Below, in pieces: positions 58,364-64,000 of a stretch of 64,000 nt of DNA (positions are counted from its first letter, which is position 1; every line of letters begins with the position of its first letter). This DNA comes from Tieghemiomyces parasiticus (taxonomy: Eukaryota; Kickxellomycota; Dimargaritomycetes; Dimargaritales; Dimargaritaceae), in contig JANBPT010000009.1 of the NCBI GenBank assembly GCA_027575765.1, positions 62,001 to 126,000 on the forward strand, written 5' to 3'. Made by a program: the position numbers and the translations under genes. The notes beneath the pieces were generated by a model that was given only the letters and a program-made list of their open reading frames with translations, ran no database searches and was not told the origin of the DNA.

Positions 58364-61300
58364 ATGGTCCGCCGCCAGCGCGCAGCGCTGCTGCCCAACA
58401 ACCTCCCACAGCTCCAAAATCTTATAAAGCGTGACCCGCTGTCCTACAAGGAGGAGTTCCTGCAGCAATGGAAGCATTTTGAGTCGTCCCTGGACTTGCT
58501 GCGTCTCAAGCCTGAGGAGGAAGCCAAACACTTTGGCGAATTGGTCATGTTTTTGGCCCAGGTGTGCCACTGCTACCGGACTGAATGCGCGTCGTTTCCC
58601 GATAGGATCATCGACGTACTACAAACCCACTACGGTGTACTCCACACGGATGTCCGGCGGACCCTTGTCCAGTGTCTGATCCTTCTCCGCAACAAGGATG
58701 TAATCCCTAGTAACAAGTAAGTCTAATGCACCATAGACGGCTTTTGAAGAAGAACCAAAGGGGGAGGTAGGTAATTGTCACCCCCCCCCCTGGGTCCAAC
58801 GCGGAACAAACTGATCAACCCCTCGATTTCCTAAGGTTCTAACACCGTGTCCTCGTTCTGTGCCTTATCCTCCTGGCCCTAAGGACTCTCACCCTCTTCT
58901 TTACCCTGTTCCGGTGCCATGACAAGGTCCTTCGCGAGCGGCTGTACGAACACATCGTCTCTGACATTCGTACAGCCAACGCCAAGAGTGTCAACAACCG
59001 CCTCAACAAAGAGCTACAGAACTTCATGTACGGTATGATTATGAAGATCGAGAACCACCCGGGCCAGGCCATCGCCGTCTCGGCTACTACCAAAGTGAGT
59101 GGTGGCGGAGACAGCTCGGTAGCTGCCAAGCGCAGCTTGGATGTGTGTATCGAGTTGTACCGTAAGAACGTCTGGAACGACAGTAAGACAGTCAACATCG
59201 TAGCGGAGGCTTGTTTCTCGTCCAGTGCCAAGATCATGGCCACCGCTGTCCGGTTCTTCCTGGGCTCCGACGACCCCAATCACGCTACGCCGGAATCGGA
59301 CGACGAAGCCGGGCCTAAACCCGATATTCAAAAGATGCAGCACAGCGCCCAGGTCAACAAGAAGCGGAAATCAAAGGCCCGTGCCTACGACAAGGCCCTC
59401 AACTCTCTGCGCAAGGTAAGAATGGTTACCCCGGGACTAATCGGTTGCTGAGAAGCTTACCCGCTCCAAGCAACTCCCCTCCCTGAAATCGATCTATTAA
59501 CCCGACATTTCGCCCATTATCACTATACGATCTGGAATCTTCACGCCTCTCGATACACCTTATAGCGCGACAGCAAGTCTCACACGGTCGAGTCCTCCAA
59601 CTTCTCGGCAATTCACCTCCTGAACGATCCACAGGGTTTCGCCGAGAAGCTCTACTCGCGGCTCAATCGTAGCGGGAACTACAAGCACACGACGGTAGAA
59701 AGGTTCGAAGTGCGCCTGATGGTGATGAAGCTCATCAGCCGCGTGATTGGCACCCACCAGCTGATGCTCCTCCCGTTCTATCAGTACCTCGTCAAGTACC
59801 TGAAACCCACCCAGATTGATGTGACCCAGGTGATGGCCCTCCTCGCCCAGGCCTGTCACCCCCTCCTCCCGCCCGATGAGATTGAGCCCGTCATTATGGC
59901 GATAGCCAACCAGTTCGTCACTGATAACTGCTCCCCGGAAGTCATGGCCGCCGGTATGAACACCATCCGCGCGGTCTGCGCCCGCTGTCCGCTGGCCATG
60001 ACGGGCGACCTGCTAGTCGACCTGACAGAGTTTAGGGGCCACCGTGACAAGGGTGTGAGCATGGCCGCCCGGTCGCTCATTACGCTTTTCCGCGAAGTCA
60101 ACCCTGAGCTACTCAAGCGCAAGGACCGCGGTAAGGCGGCCACCCAGCGACTGATCGCCGGACAGCATGTTACCCTTAAGTACGGTGAAACCAATGTGCA
60201 GACCAGTATCGACGGTGCTGACCTCCTACGGGCCGCTGAAGCGGGTGGTGACGGCGAGAATGACGATGATGCCGCCTGGGAGGTCGCTAGTGCGGCCGGA
60301 TCCGATGATAGTGACGGCTGGGTTAATATGCAGCACAGCGACCGCGAAGACGAACTCAGTGCCGCTGGCAGTGACGACGACGGTGATATCGTCTTATCCG
60401 GTGATGAAGTCGAATGGGAGGTGGCTAGCGATGCTGGATCCGGTATGCTTACGGACGGGGACGAAGCCGACGGCGACAAGACCACTGAGGCCAGTATACC
60501 CATGGAAATGACCAAGGTGAGTATCAGGATTGGATAAGCTTACTGTAACGCTATAGCGCCCGCCTGCTGATGAGAGCCATCCTATGGAGCTCTCCTTTTG
60601 TTTTCATCCGATTAATCAATCTGAACCATACACACCCCTCCTCCCACGTTTTTGCTCTTCGCCACTCACCCCCGTGTCTCCCACGCACACCCCCATCAGA
60701 TCCTCACGCCACAGGACTTTGTTCGCATCAACGAACTCCGCCTACAACGTGAAGCCGAGAGGGCGGTGGAAGGCACTGTCCGCCCGAAACCCGTGCCGGC
60801 GAAACGAATGGTCAACGGAAAGCTCAAGGCTATGCCCGAGACCCAGTCTCTCACGCAAACCAAGGCTCCAGCCGACCTGGAACGTGTTGTCGACGAATCA
60901 GAGATTATCGGCCGATTCCGCAAGAAGCTCAAGTCCACTTACGAGGAGCGCCTAGCTTCGATCGAAGCTGGTCGTGAGGATCGTGCCAAATACAAGTCGT
61001 CGAAGGGTCGACAGACCGAGGGCGCCAGTACAACCAACGAGGTAAGTGGCAGTGGCTTTTTGTTTTTATCCTTCTCCTTTACTGGTGATCGACGACATCA
61101 TAAGTAAGGATGGCCCTTTCGTCGTCAAACGGCGGCCACCGGATATATTCCATATTCTCGATATATGTAAATGCTTAACACCTCCCTGATTTCTCCTTTT
61201 GGGTGGGTGTTATTTATTTATTTTTAAAAAAAACTAACAAATATTCAACTCTTCGCATCCCATACACTTCCCCTCCCTCGCCCCTCCGCCTTTGCGCGCC

Positions 61301-61440
61301 TACAGAAAAAGAAGCGCAACAAGGCCTATTCCATGTTTATTCATAAGAAGGAAGGTCTGATGAAGCGGAGAATTTCACTCAAGGACAAGCAGCGTCAGCT
61401 GCGTGCCCATATCACCAAGCAGAAGCGTCGTGGCAAATAA
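58364..61440 (+). CDS. SDA1: 60S ribosome biogenesis protein Sda1 (SDAD1)
   Basis: Five exons (58364-58716, 58884-59415, 59566-60516, 60700-61041, 61306-61440) give 770 aa, the same size as yeast Sda1 (767). Sda1 is a nucleolar/nuclear factor required for 60S subunit maturation and export. Seen: [23 protein letters not shown] at the N-terminus, [87 protein letters not shown] and a very acidic stretch in exon 3. The basic C-terminus ([22 protein letters not shown]) is the conserved nuclear-localising tail. Introns are 167, 150, 183 and 264 nt. A TCACGTGA box sits ~395 bp upstream, as with MAK5. Confidence 0.95.
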
Positions 61441-61811
61441 TCTTCTCTAACGCTGGTTGCATGATTTCTTTACTTTCTAAAGAATATATATATCGAGCTC
61501 CAACGTTTCCATTCCTCACCGCTTGATGCGGTTCTCACACACGTGTCATTAAAGGACCCGTTTTTTTCCTGGTCAAACGTGTTACCCCAATTATACACCA
61601 ACGTGGCTCAGATGGTCTCTATTTACGTTTGTCCTTGGCATCAACTGAAGTCTTCAACCGATTGGTTTTAAGGGGCCATATTGTATTGAATGAGAAATTT
61701 TTGCAATGGCAGGAGGGAGGGGGAGGGAAGAGAGAATGATGATGGTACAGAAAGATGGCGGGCTGGGGAGGGGAAAGAAACAACATGGCACAAGGTTGGC
61801 AGTCCACCACT
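61441..61811. other. Convergent intergenic region
   Basis: 370 bp between the 3' ends of SDA1 and RPO41. Includes a short TA repeat near 61484-61493 and a polypurine stretch near 61710-61740. No gene-like frame. Confidence 0.45.
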
Positions 61812-64000
61812 TTAATGGAAGAAGTAATTGCTCTCGGCCACTTCCTTGATGTTAAAATCGCCCTTGGCGGGCAACGGGGGGAACACAATGGGGGTAAAGT
61901 CCAATGGTACGATCCGCCGGGCCTTGTGCGCCGCGGCATCCGCCTTGGATTTGCGCCCCGACTTGGTCTTCACCGTCAGGTTATCGTCCCATGCCACGGT
62001 ATCCTCACCCTCCTCCATTGCGGAGGAGAGTAAGTCGTCTTCGCCCAAGCCATGCTCGGCCGATAATTTAAGGTTGCGGCCGCCCACCTTGGACTTATTA
62101 TGGGTCTTACGAGGCTTGGTGGTTTCCGGAGTCGTGGCGTCGACGGTGGCCAGGGCCTCGTAGAGGTACTCGTCGTCCTCCATCGAAATGGAATCCACCG
62201 GGTACGAAGCGTCGCTGCTGTCGCTATCGAGTTCTTCGAGCATATCGCTTAACGTACGCGGAGGAGTCGCGGATGGGTCGACGCCGGTATGTCCCTCTGT
62301 CGCCGCCGCCGCCTCTGCGGCCGCCGCCGCCAACCGGGCCTTGGCGGCGGCACGTTTACCGCCGGGCCGTACCGTGGGTATCATATGTGATCCGTAGCGG
62401 GTCTGGAACTCCTGGTGGAGGTTCTCGAGGATAGGTTGGCTGTGCAGGGCGATAAACTGATCCCGGAGGATAATGTTCATGGTGTCCACGTCGCAGGCGT
62501 GGGTCCAGTAACTGTCGTGTACCGACGCGAAGGTCAACCCTTGTTTGGCGCACTCAAGGGCCGACAGCATCATATGGCAGGCATCGAGGGAGTGAATGAA
62601 ATTGGGCGGGAAGGCCGTGCGCTGCTTGCGCGAGTTGACCGGTGCGGCGTTGTTGGTGTCGGCAATCTGGACGGTCTGCAGTTGGGTGCGAATGGTCCGG
62701 AGGGCCACGTTGCGGTAGGGTTGGACCACCGTGAGGTTAAGGGGCGTGGTCCAGATCACCGAGTTCATGTTCTCGCGCGCCAGCTTGGACTGATCGCTCT
62801 TGTTGAGCGCGGCCAGACTCGGCGTCGTGGCACTGCCATCCCCGGTCGTTCCGGGCTTGGCTGCCGCCTTAGCCTTCAGTTCCTGCGCCAGCACCGTGAG
62901 AAACCCTACATCGACGCTGCTGGAAATGAGCCGCGCGGCCTCGTTCAGCCAGTCTTGGATCTGCTGGGCGCAGTGGAAGATCTCACCGAGGGACCGGAAG
63001 ACCTGGCGGGCGAGGTACGAGCTGCAGCGGTACACCTGGTCTTCGGCCAGGCCGTCTACCTCGCGCAGTCGGCGGTAGATTTGCTCGCGGGCGCCAATAA
63101 ACGTCACACCGTACACGTTGGTCATGACCGTTTGTTTGATTACCTTGCGGTTGATCCGACCCAATAGGAGCACAGCCTGAGGGACCCCCTCGGCGGCATC
63201 CTGTGCGACCCGCTCCTTTACGAGATCCAGAACCCCGCTGTACACGTCCTGGGGCGCGTCGGAGGGGATGAGGTTGACCTGCTGGGCGCCCCGACGATCG
63301 CAGCCCAGGGCGGCGTAGTGCTGGAGCCCGTTGCAGGTTCCGTCCTGGTGCACCGGGAGGTGGCTCACGTAGGCCGACGGGTCGGGACACTGGGAGGCCT
63401 GGTGCAGGTCCATACAGGTGGCCAGGCACTGCCAGGGATCTTCGGCCTGCAGCCACCAGCGTGAGCCGTCCAGGGGGTTGAGCGCCGAATCAGCAATGTC
63501 GTCGGCGTGGTCGATGGCGAACTGCTCGCGGTCGTCGAACGAGTGCTTGTCGTATCCGTACAGGTTAGCCAGCTGGATGCGCAGCCAGCGCAGGCCCCGG
63601 GGGCCGAGCGGCCGGCCCTTGTCGAAGTGCATAAGACCGCGGCACAGGTCGCTGCCTAGATGGTTAAAGTGTGGCGGGATCGGGTACGCCCGTCCGCGGA
63701 AGTCCAGGTTGTGTGGGAAGTAGAACGGGTAGTCGAGGAAGGCGCGTGCAATCTCCACCTTGTAGTTTGCACTGCACCGCAGGGAGTGGTTGTTGGAGAT
63801 GGCGATCTGCACAGCGCGGCGGCGACGCTGGTAGTCGATGCGGGCCTTGGCGTCAGTGTCGTAGTTGGCCGGTTTTTCGGGGAGGGCCAGGTCCAGGTGG
63901 GCTGGTGGCAGGTCGGCCATGCCCTCGCCCGAGTTCCAAACCTTGGCCACTACATCAAACAGCCGTCGGTTGATGGCCCACCGTGTGCCGCCCAACGTGT
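61812..64000 (-). CDS. RPO41: Mitochondrial RNA polymerase Rpo41, 3' part (cut by window edge)
   Basis: This is the C-terminal ~729 codons of the single-subunit, T7-like mitochondrial RNA polymerase; the open frame runs on through the right edge, so the N-terminus is missing. Seen: HNLDFRGRAYPIPPHFNHLG, HQDGTCNGLQHYAALG with the first catalytic Asp, KVIKQTVMTNVYGVTF in the fingers (Lys and Tyr that position NTP), and HSLDACHMM then VHDSYWTHACDVD with the second catalytic Asp. The chain ends FPPLPAKGDFNIKEV and YFFH, the family's standard C-terminus. Between the palm and this end sits an insert of about 160 residues (61884-62370) that is Ala-rich, then acidic and Ser-rich, then basic, and unlike anything in the yeast enzyme. 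No introns in this part. Confidence 0.96.
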   Translation of the reverse strand, partial: TLGGTRWAINRRLFDVVAKVWNSGEGMADLPPAHLDLALPEKPANYDTDAKARIDYQRRRRAVQIAISNNHSLRCSANYKVEIARAFLDYPFYFPHNLDFRGRAYPIPPHFNHLGSDLCRGLMHFDKGRPLGPRGLRWLRIQLANLYGYDKHSFDDREQFAIDHADDIADSALNPLDGSRWWLQAEDPWQCLATCMDLHQASQCPDPSAYVSHLPVHQDGTCNGLQHYAALGCDRRGAQQVNLIPSDAPQDVYSGVLDLVKERVAQDAAEGVPQAVLLLGRINRKVIKQTVMTNVYGVTFIGAREQIYRRLREVDGLAEDQVYRCSSYLARQVFRSLGEIFHCAQQIQDWLNEAARLISSSVDVGFLTVLAQELKAKAAAKPGTTGDGSATTPSLAALNKSDQSKLARENMNSVIWTTPLNLTVVQPYRNVALRTIRTQLQTVQIADTNNAAPVNSRKQRTAFPPNFIHSLDACHMMLSALECAKQGLTFASVHDSYWTHACDVDTMNIILRDQFIALHSQPILENLHQEFQTRYGSHMIPTVRPGGKRAAAKARLAAAAAEAAAATEGHTGVDPSATPPRTLSDMLEELDSDSSDASYPVDSISMEDDEYLYEALATVDATTPETTKPRKTHNKSKVGGRNLKLSAEHGLGEDDLLSSAMEEGEDTVAWDDNLTVKTKSGRKSKADAAAHKARRIVPLDFTPIVFPPLPAKGDFNIKEVAESNYFFH

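Noticed and set aside
59856..60515. 219-codon minus-strand frame opposite SDA1 exon 3
   Set aside because: Ser-rich antisense shadow of the acidic stretch of SDA1; no signature.
62415..63167. 250-codon plus-strand frame opposite RPO41
   Set aside because: Antisense shadow of a highly conserved coding sequence with strong third-base bias.

Overview
The window looks like nuclear DNA from a fungus, most likely an early-diverging (zygomycete-grade) lineage. Evidence seen: 24 eukaryotic protein genes at about 2.7 kb per gene, half intronless, the rest with short spliceosomal introns (mostly 107-264 nt, GTAAGT-type donors, CTAAC-like branch sites, CAG/TAG acceptors). Inference on lineage: it carries QTRT2 (queuosine), RalGAP-beta, an ELMO-domain protein, a MYSM1-like deubiquitinase, a UBE2E-type E2 and NDUFAF6 (complex I assembly). 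Budding yeasts generally lack most of these. It also has the Mak5/Sda1/Yea4/Pam16/Spp2/Rpo41 set in recognisable form. I saw no operons, CRISPR arrays, intact transposons or convincing tRNA/rRNA genes.

Layout. 1-12 kb: a divergent Ran-like GTPase (+), a compact bacterial-type 2-isopropylmalate synthase (-), an ELMO-domain protein (+) and the DEAD-box helicase Mak5 (-). 13-19 kb: a forkhead factor (+), PCNA (+) and a MADS-box factor (-). 20-30 kb: an unknown coiled-coil protein, proteasome alpha-7, splicing factor Yju2, an unknown ~100-aa protein, AP-3 mu and a Yea4-like nucleotide-sugar transporter. 31-44 kb: Pol I subunit Rpa135, a PPR-like mitochondrial protein, a SANT+JAMM deubiquitinase and QTRT2. 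45-64 kb: RalGAP-beta, Pam16, NDUFAF6, Spp2/GPKOW, a UBE2E-type E2, Sda1 and the 3' part of mitochondrial RNA polymerase Rpo41, cut by the window edge.

Themes. Ribosome biogenesis (Mak5, Rpa135, Sda1), spliceosome activation at the Prp2 step (Yju2, Spp2), mitochondrial gene expression and assembly (PPR, Pam16, NDUFAF6, Rpo41), small-GTPase control (Ran-like, ELMO, RalGAP-beta) and ubiquitin/proteasome function (PSMA3, UBE2E, JAMM protein). Genes are independently transcribed, many as divergent or convergent pairs. An 8-bp TCACGTGA box recurs about 340-500 bp upstream of MAK5, PAM16 and SDA1.

Most notable: the Ran-like GTPase lacking the catalytic Gln and acidic tail; the stand-alone LeuA without a regulatory domain; the MYSM1-like JAMM protein; the ~160-residue insert near the Rpo41 C-terminus; and two unrecognised spliced genes. 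Exon boundaries were read by eye from splice motifs, reading-frame phase and remembered family sequences; no search was run.
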